NCBI RefSeq assembly: GCF_000828855.1
Contig: NZ_AP014631.1
Span: 496,001 to 560,000 of the forward strand
DNA: 64,000 nucleotides
Source of the DNA: Metamycoplasma canadense
Lineage (GTDB): Bacteria > Bacillota_I > Bacilli_A > Mycoplasmatales > Metamycoplasmataceae
Reading direction: 5' to 3'
Shown piece after piece: positions 10,551 through 22,535 of the stretch. The notes under the pieces were generated by a model, which did no database searches, was not told where the DNA came from, and saw only the letters and a program-made list of their open reading frames with translations. Positions within the stretch are counted from its first letter, which is position 1, and each line of letters begins with the position of its first letter. The position numbers and the translations under genes were made by a program.

Positions 10551-10913
10551 ATGAATAGCAAAAATAAGGCTTTATATATTATTTTAATAATAGTTACTTT
10601 AGGTTTTATTATAATTTACTGACAAAAAAAATATAGACAATCAAAAATAAAAAATTATTTATCAAAGAACACTAAATTAGATTTTGATTTTGAAACATTA
10701 ATTAAATATTTAGGTGGAAAAGATAATATTGAAAATGTTTCATCGACTCATAAGATTTTAAAGATTAATTTTTTAAATAGAGATAAACTTAGCATTTTAA
10801 AATTAAAACAATTAAATGGAATAAGTGGCTTGACTATTCAAAGTAAAAGCATTTCTTTAGTTGTTGGAAATACAGCAAAACATATTGAAGAATTAATTAA
10901 TGGAGCAAAATAA
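10551..10913 (+). CDS. Membrane-anchored PTS EIIB-like protein without the active-site Cys
   Basis: 120 residues. An N-terminal helix (residues about 6-23, LYIILIIVTLGFIIIYW) is followed by a domain with the glucose-type PTS EIIB pattern: LIKYLGGKDNIENV, a strand ILKINFL, KLKQLNGISGL and SISLVVGNTAKHIEELI. The phosphorylated Cys of EIIB (C-x-T-R-L-R) is replaced by SSTHK, so phosphotransfer is unlikely. Mycoplasmas are known to carry stand-alone EIIB-like proteins (M. genitalium MG129 type). An AGAAAGG site precedes ATG 10551. It overlaps nothing but sits 1 nt before the helicase gene. Confidence 0.7.
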
Positions 10914-10914
10914 A

Positions 10915-13900
10915 ATGAGCGTAAATAATAACATAAAATATCAAACATTAATGGCTAATTTATTAAATATTGATAATTTAGATTCATCTTTATTTAGTTC
11001 TGTGGATAATGAAAAATTTTTTGATGTTTTAAAAAATTTTGGTGAAGAAACATTTGATAAAATATATAAAAATTTTGATATTCATTGTGTATTAACTGAA
11101 GTAGCTAATAGAAATATTGCTCAACAGGTTTCACAAGCAAAAAATAAAACCGAAGTAATACAAATTTTTAAAGATTTTAATAAAAAAATCGATGAAAATA
11201 TCTTTAAAATGTTGACCTCAAATTTTGAGAAAGCTAGAAATTTAATTATTGCTAATCAGGAAACTGAGTTTCAAAAATCAATAGTAAAATGAAAAAAAAT
11301 ATTGAATAAAGCTCAAAATATTAATATTGAAACCAATATTTGACCATTACATATTGGGTTTTTTTATATTTCAATAAAAACAGAAAATAAAACAATATAT
11401 GCCCCACTTTTTTTTAAAGAAATCGTAATTGAAGTCACAAATTCATTAGTTTATTTACATTCCAATTCTGATATTAGATTAAATAGTAAGTTAGTAACTT
11501 TTTTAAACCAAGAAGGTTTTTCATTAAATGTTGATTCATTCGATTTTAGTAATTTATCAATTGAAAATGTCTTTAAAAAAGTTAAAGAAACATGGTCTCC
11601 TTTATTTAATATTCCTGAAACATTAAAAGAAGGCATTTTGAATTTAACTGTGGAAAATATTAAAAATTCAGCAATAGAATTTCATCCAGGAATTGTTTTA
11701 GGTTTTTATAATGTGTCATCTGGTTATTTATGAAATCAAATGAAAAAAATTATTGAAAATAATGAATTTGATTCTATTTTAAATCCTAATTTTAATAAAA
11801 ATTTATATCGTGAAAAAGTTAATAGAGTTATTTTTGATAATAAATTTAAACTATTTAAAATCCAAGAAACAAATTTTTCACAAGATGTTGCAACAATTTC
11901 GTCGTTATATCAGGATACAATAATTTGAGGTCCGCCGGGAACTGGAAAATCTCAAACTATTTCTAACTTAGTGACTAATATAATTGCAAGAGGATATACC
12001 GCTTTGGTTGTTAGCCAAAAAAAAGCTGCCTTAGATGTTTTAAAAAATAGAATGAAAAAATTATCAATATTTTGTCTTTTTGCTTTGAATGATAAAAATT
12101 TACGCCAAGAAAAATTTTATGAACCATTAAGGGAATTTATTCATTTATTAGAAAACTTTCAAACTTCAAAAAAAGAAGACGGTTTTAGCGTCTTTAGCGA
12201 CGAAGACGAAGCATATGTTGATAATGTTAATTTAATTATACAAACTCCTAATTTAGATAATATAATTAACTTTTACAGCGGGGTGATGAATGGAAATTTT
12301 ACAATTGATACATATCAAAAATTAAAACTTTTGGATCAAAATTTAAAATATAATATCAACGCCGATTTTAAAAATATAAAATCAATAATTAAAGCATTAT
12401 ATGAAATTAATTATGGTAAAAAACATTCATTTTTTACAATTACTCCAAAAATAATAAAAAAAATGGCAGAAATTTTAGTTGCTGATGATAATTTATCAAC
12501 GATCAACATTGATGAAGCCTTAAAATATGTTAATAAAGTTACTTTTGAGGAAGTCGATCGGTTTAAAGAAGAATATAAGAAAATTTTAATAAATAAAACT
12601 GAATATTTAAATGATGACCGTACTTTAGTAAGAATGCTGCTTGAAAAAACATTTGAAAAAATGAGTAGTTTTAATGATGAACAAAAATCATTGTACACAT
12701 CTTTTGCTATGGCAATTAGAACAGGACATTTAAAGCCATATAAGTTTTTTCATAAACATAAAGAAATGATAAAACTATTATTTCCTATTATTGTTACAAC
12801 TCCTGAACTTGATTTATCTATGTGAAAAAAAGAAGAATTCGATTTTGCAATTTTGGATGAATCTTCGCAAATGTTTATTGAAAAAGGCATCCCAATTTTA
12901 TATTTAGCAAAAAGAAAAATTTTAGCTGGTGATAGCCAACAAATGCAACCAACCAGATGATTTTCAGCTACATATAATTTTGATGATGAAGATGATTTTG
13001 CAAGTATTGAATCGCTTCTTGATTATGCGAGAGCCAGAGGTGTTTATTCGATATTATTAGATAAAAACTATCGTTCAAAAAAAGCAACATTAATGACTTT
13101 TTCTTCAAAACATTTTTATGAATCAAAATTAGATGTTATTGATAATTATGAACTTTCACTATCGAATGAAAAAGCTATTGAAGTTTTTCAAGTAGATGGA
13201 CAATGGGATAATAGTATGAATGTTGCTGAAGGTAACAAGGTTATTGAGCTTGCAAAAGAAAATTTATCAAAATACAATAAAATAATAATTTTGGTATTCA
13301 ATGTTAAACAACAAGAGTATTTAGTTAATAAAATTTTTGGTAATGATCCAATATTAGAAGAAGCCTTGACAAATGATAAAATTGTTTTAAAAAATATTGA
13401 AAATATTCAAGGTGATGAAGGTGACTTGGTTATTATGTCAGTCGTATATGATAAAAATACATCTTTATACAACACATATGTAGCAAGAAAAGGCGGAAAA
13501 AATGCTTTGAATGTAGCAATTTCAAGAGCAAAAGAAAAAATATTTGTTGTTAAATCAATTTATGCAGATGATGTTGAAATAACAGAACGATCAACAACTG
13601 ATATGATTATGTTTAAAGAATGACTAAAATTTTTAGATTTACCACTATATAAACAAAAAAATTATTTAGATAAACCTGATGATTTATTAGCAACTAAAGT
13701 TATTGTGATGCCAGAAGATATCAAATTTAAAATAGATGTACTTGATGAACTAAGAAAATTACTTGATACAAATAATTTAGAATTTCAAACCAATTATCCA
13801 GTTGGTACTAAATCAATTGATATTGTTTTAATTAATAAAGTAACAAAAAAACTTGTACAAGGTTTTATATTAGATAACTTTGCTTATAAAAATGATTACC

Positions 13901-15024
13901 GTAAATATTTAATTTTTAAAGATAATATTAATTTTTTAGAATCTAAAGAATACCCAATTATTAAAATTACTGAAATTGAATGACCAATTATGAAAGAAAA
14001 AATATTTTCATATGTAAATTCATTGATACAAAATGAAGAAAATGAAATAAAATCTTTTGATATTTTAAATTCTAATGAAGAAAATAAGAATGATAGTTTT
14101 TTAAAAACAAAAGAAATAGAAGTTAAAAATAACAAGATTTTATTTGAAAATAATATGAATAATTTAAATCTAGAAAAGCAAATAGATCTTAAAAATGAAA
14201 ACGAAATGAATGAATCTAAAAAAATATTAGAAAATATAAGCGAAGACGAAATAGATGATTTTTATGTCGAAGAAGAAGAAAATCATTTATTAACTTTAAA
14301 CGAAATAAACGAATTTGAGCATGATTTAAATATTAGTGAAGATAAATCAATTGAATCAGAAATAATTGACACAATGACTGATGATTTTAAAACACAAGAA
14401 ATTTCATTTGATGAACAAAATAAAGATTTAGAAACCTTTATAAAAAGTGAAGATAATGAAGAACCTGAGGATATTGAAAGTATTAATAAAAACTTATCTA
14501 GAGAAGTTTTTGAATTAGAATCAGAACCTGAAAATAAAAACGATTTTATACCTTTAAATATAATTGAACCTAAAAAAGAAAATAAAGTAAGTGTTACAGC
14601 AGAAGAAGAAACCTTATATAAAACTTTAGAATTTAGTATTGATGATGTTTTGCAAAAAACAAAAGACGAATTAACAATTAGTAAAACAATTGAACAAACA
14701 ACTGAAATTGAAAATTTTGACTTTAGATTAATTGATGATCTAAAAATTAATGAAGATATAAATCAAGAAACCGAAGAGAAAAATTTTGGTTTTTCTGAAT
14801 TAAATCAAGAATTAAAAGAAGATAATAATCAAGTAATTGAAAATGATATTGACTTTGAAACTCAAGAAATTTCAATAAATAATACTAAGAATGAAGATAA
14901 AACAAAAACAATGGAAATAGAAAAACTTCCATTATTTAATGAACAATCAGCTGAAAAAATTATTGAAGATTTTAGTTTAGTAGATAAAGAAGAAAAGACA
15001 ACAGAGTTTGAAATTGGAGAATAA
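10915..15024 (+). CDS. Large SF1 (Upf1/DNA2-like) helicase with C-terminal REase-like domain and acidic tail
   Basis: 1369 residues; about ten in-frame TGA codons are Trp. Helicase motifs: Walker A GPPGTGKS at about 339-346, Walker B-like LDESSQ with D648, motif III AGDSQQMQP at about 671, NYRSK near 718, QGDEGDLV near 830 and NVAISRAKEK near 865, the order of SF1B helicases. Residues 931-1023 resemble the DUF559/Vsr-like nuclease fold fused to such helicases (KSIDIVLI with D969, GFILDNF with D987, a final Trp), but the central acidic position appears lost. Residues 1030-1369 are acidic low-complexity. ATG 10915 is preferred to ATG 10900 because GGAG lies 9 nt upstream. Resembles the MG140-type helicases of mycoplasmas. 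Confidence 0.85.
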
Positions 15025-15026
15025 TT

Positions 15027-16142
15027 TTGAAAAAAAATAAGAAAAAACTGGATATTGATTGAGAAGATTCGATTGATAAGGATGTAAGCCCGGAAGACCA
15101 ATTAAAACATAAAAAACATGCTATTGCAGCAGTTAAATCAAAAAAAATAAGAAAAATATTATTTTGATCTATCTCCTTATCAGCACTTGTTGGAATAGCA
15201 GGGTTAACTATAGGAATACAATTAAGCAAACCTAAAAAAGCATTAATTTATTGATATAGTAAAATAAAAAAAATATCTTTTTATGATTTAAATAATAGCG
15301 ATAATAATTTAATTAATATAAAAATAAATAAAAATCAAACAATTAAAGGGACACCAGAGTTTGTTCTTGGTGAAATTGCAAACAACAATAATAAGCAAAA
15401 TTTTGATTATTTATTTAAAGAATATGCAACTTTAAATTTTTTAAAAAATAATATTAACGATTGAAATATTGAATATGAAAATTTTGTTATTGATAGTATT
15501 TCGAAAAATATTTTATTTACTGATTTAGTTTTTAAATTAAAAAATTCAAGATCTATTGAATTTGTTATAAGAAATTTTCCAATTAAAACATCAGATGAAA
15601 CAGAAAAATATAATACAAATTCAATTAAACAAAAACAAAAACAATTTTCTAAAGAATTTATTAATAAAACAAAAAATAAACTTCTTTATAAACTATTTTT
15701 ACCTATTGATATTAATGATAATTTTTCAGAAGATAGAATTAATAAATATAAAGAAGAAGTAAAAAAATATATATTATTATTCAATAAAAAAATAGAACAA
15801 GCTAAAAATAATTTTTATAGTTTAATAGATTTATCATGATATTTTAGTGAAATTTTTAAAATTAATGATATTGAATCTATAAGATTTGTTTCAAACTTTG
15901 TTACGGAAACAAATAATTTTTATTCTCCAATAATTTTTAGTTCACCAATTGAAATTAAAAATTTTGATAATGCTGATTGGAAAAAGAATTCATTTTTATC
16001 TTTTAAAGGAAAAATTCTTACATTATCAACTAATACTGAAAAATTTAAAGGAAAAAAAATTCAATATGGTATTTATATTGACCCAACTGAAGAAGAATTA
16101 GATTTTTCAGTTCCGCTATATTTCGATAAATTTAAAAAATAA
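15027..16142 (+). CDS. Hypothetical single-pass membrane protein (TTG start)
   Basis: 371 residues starting at TTG 15027, 2 nt after the helicase stop, with GGAGA 6-7 nt upstream; no ATG fits. A charged N-terminal segment of about 50 residues precedes one hydrophobic helix (SISLSALVGIAGLTIGIQL), and the remaining 300 residues, rich in Asn, Lys and Phe, are probably outside the cell. Five in-frame TGA codons are Trp. I do not recognise the family. Its tight spacing to the helicase, also preceded by a membrane-anchored gene, suggests a three-gene operon. Confidence 0.65.
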
Positions 16143-16192
16143 TATTAATTAATAATTAATCAAAAATGAATTAATAAACCTCAATTTTTGAC

Positions 16193-16244
16193 AAATAAAA
16201 AATAAACTACTTTGTTTTTAAAATTAAGAGTTTATTTTTTATTT
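16193..16244. terminator. Bidirectional terminator
   Basis: Sixteen-base arms at 16193-16208 and 16229-16244 (core AAAAATAAACT / AGTTTATTTTT), between the converging 15027 gene and def. Confidence 0.75.
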
Positions 16245-16247
16245 ATA

Positions 16248-16805
16248 TTAAATAAGTTCAAGATCTTTATTTTTTTGTCATGGAGATTTTTTGTTAATGT
16301 GATCAATAAATAAATTTCCTTGTAAATGATCATATTCATGTTGAAATACAATAGCTGTATAACCATTAACTTCATATCTTTTAATTTTTTTATCAAAGTA
16401 TGAATAAGCTTCCATAATAATTCTTGAATATCTTGGCACATAACCTTCTTGATTTGGTCATGATTCACTAACACTTAAACATCCTTCGCCTTCAGAAATT
16501 GAAATTTTATGTTCAGAATGTCCTAATAATTTAGGATTTATTAATGCATCATTAAAAATTACATTATTGTTTGCATCGACTATTAAAATATAAAAAATGT
16601 TTTTAGGAATACCGTATTGAATAGCGGCGACACCAACGGCCGGTCTAAATTTTGTATTTGGTTTTTGACTATCATTAACATGATAAATCATTTTTTCAAT
16701 CAATAATGTATCTTCACTTGTTAATGGAATTGGAACATCTTGTGATTTTTCTCTTAATATTTTTTCTGGTAATTGTACTAATTTTACGTCTTCAAATTTA
16801 AACAT
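16248..16805 (-). CDS. def: Peptide deformylase
   Basis: Removes the formyl group from new N-termini using a metal ion. Motifs: GVAAIQYG (motif 1, normally GLAAxQxG), EGCLSVSE (motif 2) and QHEYDHLQG (HExxH, motif 3). 185 residues from the ATG at 16805. An upstream in-frame ATG (16814) overlaps the -10 box TATAAT at 16818-16813, whose downstream spacing of 7 nt points to transcription starting at or beside ATG 16805. No Shine-Dalgarno is visible, so a leaderless mRNA is likely. TGA at 16460 is Trp. Confidence 0.9.
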
Positions 16806-16812
16806 AAATAAC

Positions 16813-16818
16813 ATTATA
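16813..16818 (-). promoter_or_regulatory. -10 box of def, leaderless arrangement
   Basis: TATAAT on the minus strand, seven bases before ATG 16805, with no ribosome binding site between them. Confidence 0.6.
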
Positions 16819-16909
16819 ATCGATAATTATTTAATTAAAATAATTTTTTTTGTTATTATTTAAATTAATATTATAAATATTTATATTTTAAAAAACGGAG
16901 ATTACATAA

Positions 16910-18187
16910 ATGGAAGACCCTAGTCCCTCACTGCACACTTTATTACCTTGGCAGTATGCTTTATTAATAGTTTCTTTAATTTTTTTACTTGTTTGTTCAG
17001 GTATTTTTTCAGCTACCGAAACAGCTTATACTTCCTTAACTAAGGCTAAAATTGAAACGATGGTTGAAAGAAAAGTTAAAGGTTATAAACTTATTGAAAA
17101 ACAACATAATTTTTTTAATAGAACTTTAGGAACAATTTTAATTGCAAATAACTTAGTTAATATTGCTTCTTCTACTTTATTAGTATATGTTTTAACACAG
17201 GCCTTCGGAGCACCTAAGGCAGGTTTAGCCTCAATTATTTCAACAATTGTTATGACCCCAATCATAGTTTTATTTGCAGAAATAATACCTAAAATAATTG
17301 CTAAAACTAGAGCAGAAAAAACAATAATTAGTTTTTATTGATTTATTGAAATGTTGTATTGAATTTTTATTCCAATAACATTTCCTATATCAAAAATTGG
17401 TAAGAAAATTTATATTACAAATACTGAGGAAGATGTTAAGAATTTAATAAATATTGCTCAAGATGAAGGAGTTTTAGAAATTAATGAATCAGTGATGGCA
17501 CAAAATGTTTTAGATCTAGATTCAACTAAAGTATCACAACATTACATTAAATTAAAAAATGTTGATTACATAAATTCTAAAGCAACAATGCAAGAAGCAT
17601 TATTAATGTTTAAAGAAACAAATTATTCAAGAATACCTGTGGAAAAAGATGGTGAATTAATAGGTATTTTATTGCTTAAAGATATTTTCTTTTTACAAAG
17701 AGGAAATATTATGAATTATATTAAAACTGTTCCAAGAATTTCAGCTAATTCTTTATTATCGGTTGCTCTTGAAAAAATGCGTCAATCTCGTGCGCAAATG
17801 GCTTTTGTTACAGAAAGTAATAATGATTATAAGGCAATTGGAATTATAACTATCGAAGATATTTTAGAAGAAGTTGTAGGTGAAATATATGACGAACATG
17901 ACAATGATGAACAAATATATGAAATAAGTTTAGAAAGATGTGAAGCAAAAGGTTCAGTATTGATGAAAACATTGTGAAAACAACTTGAACTTGAAGACTA
18001 TTTTGATTATTCATTAGACGAAAAAGAAAAAAATCAGACACTTTCAGTTTGATTGCAAAATAAGATTGGCCATAGTTTAAGAAAAAATTCTAAATTTAAT
18101 TTAGATAATAAAATATATTTTAAAGTTTTAGAAAAGAAATCTAAAGATAAAAAATATGATTATATAGAAATTGATTGAAGCAAATAA
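16910..18187 (+). CDS. CorC/HlyC-type (CNNM + CBS) membrane transporter
   Basis: 425 residues; several TGA codons are Trp. Order: CNNM/DUF21 membrane domain (residues about 15-170, with FSATETAYTSLTKAKIE and ILFAEIIPKIIAKTRAEK), a pair of CBS domains (about 200-330, with ETNYSRIPVEKDGELIGIL and AIGIITIEDILEEVVGEI) and a C-terminal CorC_HlyC domain. The family is linked to Mg2+ or Co2+ export; the older name hemolysin is misleading. A CGGAG site lies about 9 nt before the ATG. Confidence 0.9.
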
Positions 18188-18204
18188 ATAAAATTATTTT
18201 TTTA

Positions 18205-18267
18205 AATATAATAAACCCTAAAAGTTAGATGTATTAAATTAGAAAAAATTTTAGGGTTTATTATATT
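18205..18267 (+). terminator. Terminator after the CorC/HlyC gene
   Basis: Perfect 19-base arms, 18205-18223 and 18249-18267 (core ATAAACCCTAAAA / TTTTAGGGTTTAT). The U tract is poor, so it may work mainly as a stable 3' end. Confidence 0.7.
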
Positions 18268-18322
18268 GCAATGTTAACTTTTTTATACTATTTTAGTACC
18301 AAATTTTGCCAAATTAAAAAAA

Positions 18323-18947
18323 ATGAAAAAAGAAAATTATTTATAATCACAAAAAATTAAAAGGCAAAAAACTAAAGAAATTTTATTAACTTTTGTTTTT
18401 TTTAGCTCCCTTAACAACATTACCAGTAATATCAGCAGCTTGTGATAATAAAAAAGAAGAAACTACAAAAAACATTCAAAAACCAGATGATTCTGTTGAT
18501 AAAAAACCAAAATAGGTAAGTAAACTAGCTAGAAAAACAAAAAAACAGTGAACAACCAGCTGCTCTAAAATGTTCAATCTTCTTATTTTAAATTAATGAA
18601 ATTTGAATTAAATGTTGATAACAATGGAAAAAGAATAATTAAGAAATAATAATTATTTTAAAAATAGTAAAGAATGAACAAAATCAATAATTTGCTATGT
18701 TTAAAAGTACGTTAAAAAAGCAAGAAAACTTTGAATTTAAAGACGAATCCAAAAAATTGAATTTATATTATTTCTTGTTCTAAATTGACTAAACAAAAAA
18801 TAAAGACAAAGAATTCATTTTAGATAAACTTATATTTAAATAAGAACAAAAGAAGAATTTACAATAAGTAAAAATCAATAACTTAAATTTACTTTTAAAA
18901 ATGTAACTAAACTATTTCTTCTTAATCAAAATCAAAAAATAAATTAA
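18323..18947 (+). pseudogene. Decayed lipoprotein gene
   Basis: A lipoprotein signal sequence is recognisable but broken. The lipobox end reads PLTTLPVISAAC followed by DNKKEETTKN until a TAG near 18515; upstream, the K-rich start and hydrophobic core fall in other frames around T and A runs. Short open pieces continue downstream in changing frames (KFELNVDNNGKRIIKK, NFEFKDESKKLNLYY, KDKEFILDKLIFK), each ended by TAA or TAG. No continuous frame remains. The original was probably a surface lipoprotein of 150-200 residues. Confidence 0.7.
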
Positions 18948-18948
18948 A

Positions 18949-18984
18949 AAATAAGTTCGAGTGTAGTAACACTTGAACTTATTT
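18949..18984 (-). terminator. Terminator of the ABC-F gene
   Basis: Arms AAATAAGTTCGAGTGT (18949-18964) and ACACTTGAACTTATTT (18969-18984), with a T-rich tail in the minus direction just past the stop at 18998. Confidence 0.75.
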
Positions 18985-18997
18985 ATTTTTTTATAAT

Positions 18998-20611
<1,614 letters not shown>

Positions 20612-20703
20612 ATTAAAATCCTCACTTATAATTTAATAATATTAGCACATATATTATTTAATAAATAAAAAAATAGTTTATAATTTATTTACTTATATTT
20701 TTT

Positions 20704-20779
20704 GCATCCTTAGCTCAGTCGGTAGAGCAAGGGACTCTTAATCCCTGGGTCGTGGGTTCGAACCCCACAGGATGTACCA
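20704..20779 (+). tRNA. tRNA-Lys (CTT)
   Basis: Full cloverleaf: acceptor GCATCCT/AGGATGT, anticodon stem AGGGA/TCCCT around loop CTCTTAA (anticodon CTT), T-loop GTTCGAACCCC region, encoded CCA at 20777-20779. Stands alone between the ABC-F gene and the decayed patch. Confidence 0.97.
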
Positions 20780-20807
20780 TATCAAAATTTTGAAAAATAA
20801 AATACCA

Positions 20808-20867
20808 TTTAAATATGGAACAAAAAGTTAACACCGCGAGGTGTTAACTTTTTGTTCCATATTTAAA
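20808..20867. terminator. Very long perfect hairpin after tRNA-Lys
   Basis: A 28-base perfect inverted repeat (20808-20835 and 20840-20867) with loop GCGA; core AAAAAGTTAACACC / GGTGTTAACTTTTT. Much longer than a usual terminator; it may stop transcription from both sides. A shorter relative lies at 22445-22487. Confidence 0.75.
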
Positions 20868-21007
20868 GCATTAGCGTTGCACTTGAACTTACTTCTAAGA
20901 ATATTTTTTATTTATTTTAAAAGAAATATTTTTTTTAATAAATAATGATATTTATCTCTTGTATCTTGGTCATTAGGGGAAATTTCTTGTGTTAAATTTA
21001 TCATTAT
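20868..21007 (-). pseudogene. Remnant with PNDQDT motif
   Basis: On the minus strand, from ATG 21004, a 30-codon frame reads MINLTQEISPNDQDTRDKYH and ends TAA. The stretch PND-x-DT-x-x-K recurs in the second remnant near 21700, so both probably come from a duplicated family. No ribosome binding site is clear. Otherwise this stretch holds nothing I recognise. Confidence 0.35.
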
Positions 21008-21037
21008 AAAAAATAACCATTTAAAAGGTTATTTTTT
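21008..21037 (-). terminator. Terminator after the small membrane gene
   Basis: Arms AAAAAATAACC (21008-21018) and GGTTATTTTTT (21027-21037); it overlaps the final TAA of the ancestral frame. Confidence 0.7.
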
Positions 21038-21595
21038 AGGTCTAGGTTGTTTCTTTGCTCGGGTTTTTATTTGCTCAATAACTTCAGGATCAATATTTTG
21101 ATATTCAGCAGGTTTAGAATCTTCTTTTTATTTCTATACTTTATCACTCACTATGGTATATGGATTTTTTTTATTTTCCAGTTTAGCAATGATATCTTTA
21201 ACTAATCAATAAATATGTCAATCTAAGATGATAACTAATAAAATATTCGTTAGTAAAGCAAATAGAATATTCAGACCGAAGGCTATTTTTACTTTTTTAA
21301 TATCAAAATCTAAATCACTTTTAAGTAAAATTGATAACATTCAGATTTTATTTACTAGGTTTACAATACCACAAAATATAAAAGCCCCAGCAAATAATAT
21401 GATTGCTCCTAGAAAAAAACCTATTTTTATATCATTTTTTATTGTTAAAAATAAATCTTTATAATCAGGATCAACTTTATTTCAAAAATAATACATAAGT
21501 CCTATAAAAATTAGACTAATTGCGACTGAAATATATGAAAAAATATTAGTACGTTTTAAAAAATCGTTATGGCGTTGTAATTTTTGTTCAAGCAT
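21029..21595 (-). CDS. Small three-helix membrane protein, C-terminus cut by in-frame stops
   Basis: From ATG 21595, preceded by AAAGGAGA, the frame gives 153 residues (MLEQKLQRHNDFLKRTNIF...) up to TAG 21136-21134; three TGA-coded Trp residues are included. Three hydrophobic helices lie near residues 18-37, 58-81 and 105-125. After the TAG and a second stop (TAA at 21130-21128) the same frame stays open for about 30 codons (KEDSKPAEYQNIDPEVIEQ to TRAKKQPRPKK) and ends at TAA 21029, inside the terminator. The product may be a truncated but functional protein, or the gene is beginning to decay. Family unknown. Confidence 0.6.
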
Positions 21596-21639
21596 AATTC
21601 TCCTTTACAATAATATACCACATTTCAAATAGCGTTAAC

Positions 21640-22435
21640 AAAAAAATAAAAAAGTATGTTCTCGGTAAAACACGATATCAATGTGCAAATTTATTTTGTG
21701 TATCTAGGTCATTAGGTTCAATATATGATTATTTTATAAATATCTTTTTTTGTTTAATGAATGTCATAGTTGTAAATCAGTTGGTAAATAATATATATCA
21801 GGTACAACTGAAAAGAAGTTAAAAAAAGATTTCATCAACTACTTTTTTAATAATTTTTCTTAGTTTATCCTCAGTTTTTTCTTTAGCAAAAAGAATGTCC
21901 TTAAATTCTTTAACCTCATTGTATTGATTTAATATCTTATTAAAAACATGTTGGATTTTATTTGTATTTTTCTATGATTTTAAGTACTCTTCAAGATAAA
22001 ATATTATTTACTTTTAGCACCGTGTTGTAAATTCAATTTTTTTTCCTTGAAAACCATCATGTAAATATTCTAAATTAAGCCAGGTTCTTACACTTTGTCA
22101 ATATTTTATTTCTTTAAGATCTTTCAATGAATCAATTTGTTTTGAAATATCATCGTTTCAATGTTTTAATTATTATAATAATTGTTCTGGATCCTTAGCA
22201 ATTCCTGAATTTTATAAGTATTATTTTTTTTCCTAGTACTAAAGGTGTTAAGTTCGGTTTAGAAAGAGATTAGCTTTTTTTCTGTGATTTAATAATTTTG
22301 CTTTCATTATTTTTTTGTTAAAGGTTGAGTTTTTTGTTAGGTTCAATTTTTTCTTTTGTAGTTTTTTTAGTTTTGTTCTTCAAATTAAAATTAGCTTCTT
22401 TTTGAATTTGGTAAAAATTTAGTAATTAAATATTA
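21640..22435 (-). pseudogene. Decayed lipoprotein-like gene
   Basis: No frame is continuous on the minus strand, but pieces in changing frames look coding: FYQIQKEANFNLKNKTKKTT, then HWNDDISKQIDSLKDLKEIK followed by YWQSVRTWLNLEYLHDGF, then FFSVVPDIYYLPTDLQLWH and IEPNDLDTQNKFAHWYR. The W-N-D-D-I-S-K segment resembles TWKDEFDKTK of the intact lipoprotein just upstream (22536-23792), so this may be a decaying tandem copy. Confidence 0.55.
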
Positions 22436-22444
22436 ATAAATGTG

Positions 22445-22487
22445 AATATAAAAAAGTTAACACTATGCAATGTTAACTTTTTATATT
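22445..22487 (-). terminator. Terminator of the (TA)11-associated lipoprotein gene
   Basis: Arms with core AAAAAGTTAACA and TGTTAACTTTTT plus flanking AATATA/TATATT, one bulged base. It shares its core with the hairpin at 20808-20867. Confidence 0.7.
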
Positions 22488-22535
22488 TCCTATTTTTCTT
22501 AACAAATCTAAAAAAATATTTATTTTTAAAATATT

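Noticed and set aside
20868..22535. Possible insertion sequence in the degenerate patch
   Set aside because: No transposase motif, no target duplication and no terminal repeats beyond the two terminator-like hairpins; the fragments look like lipoprotein and membrane genes.
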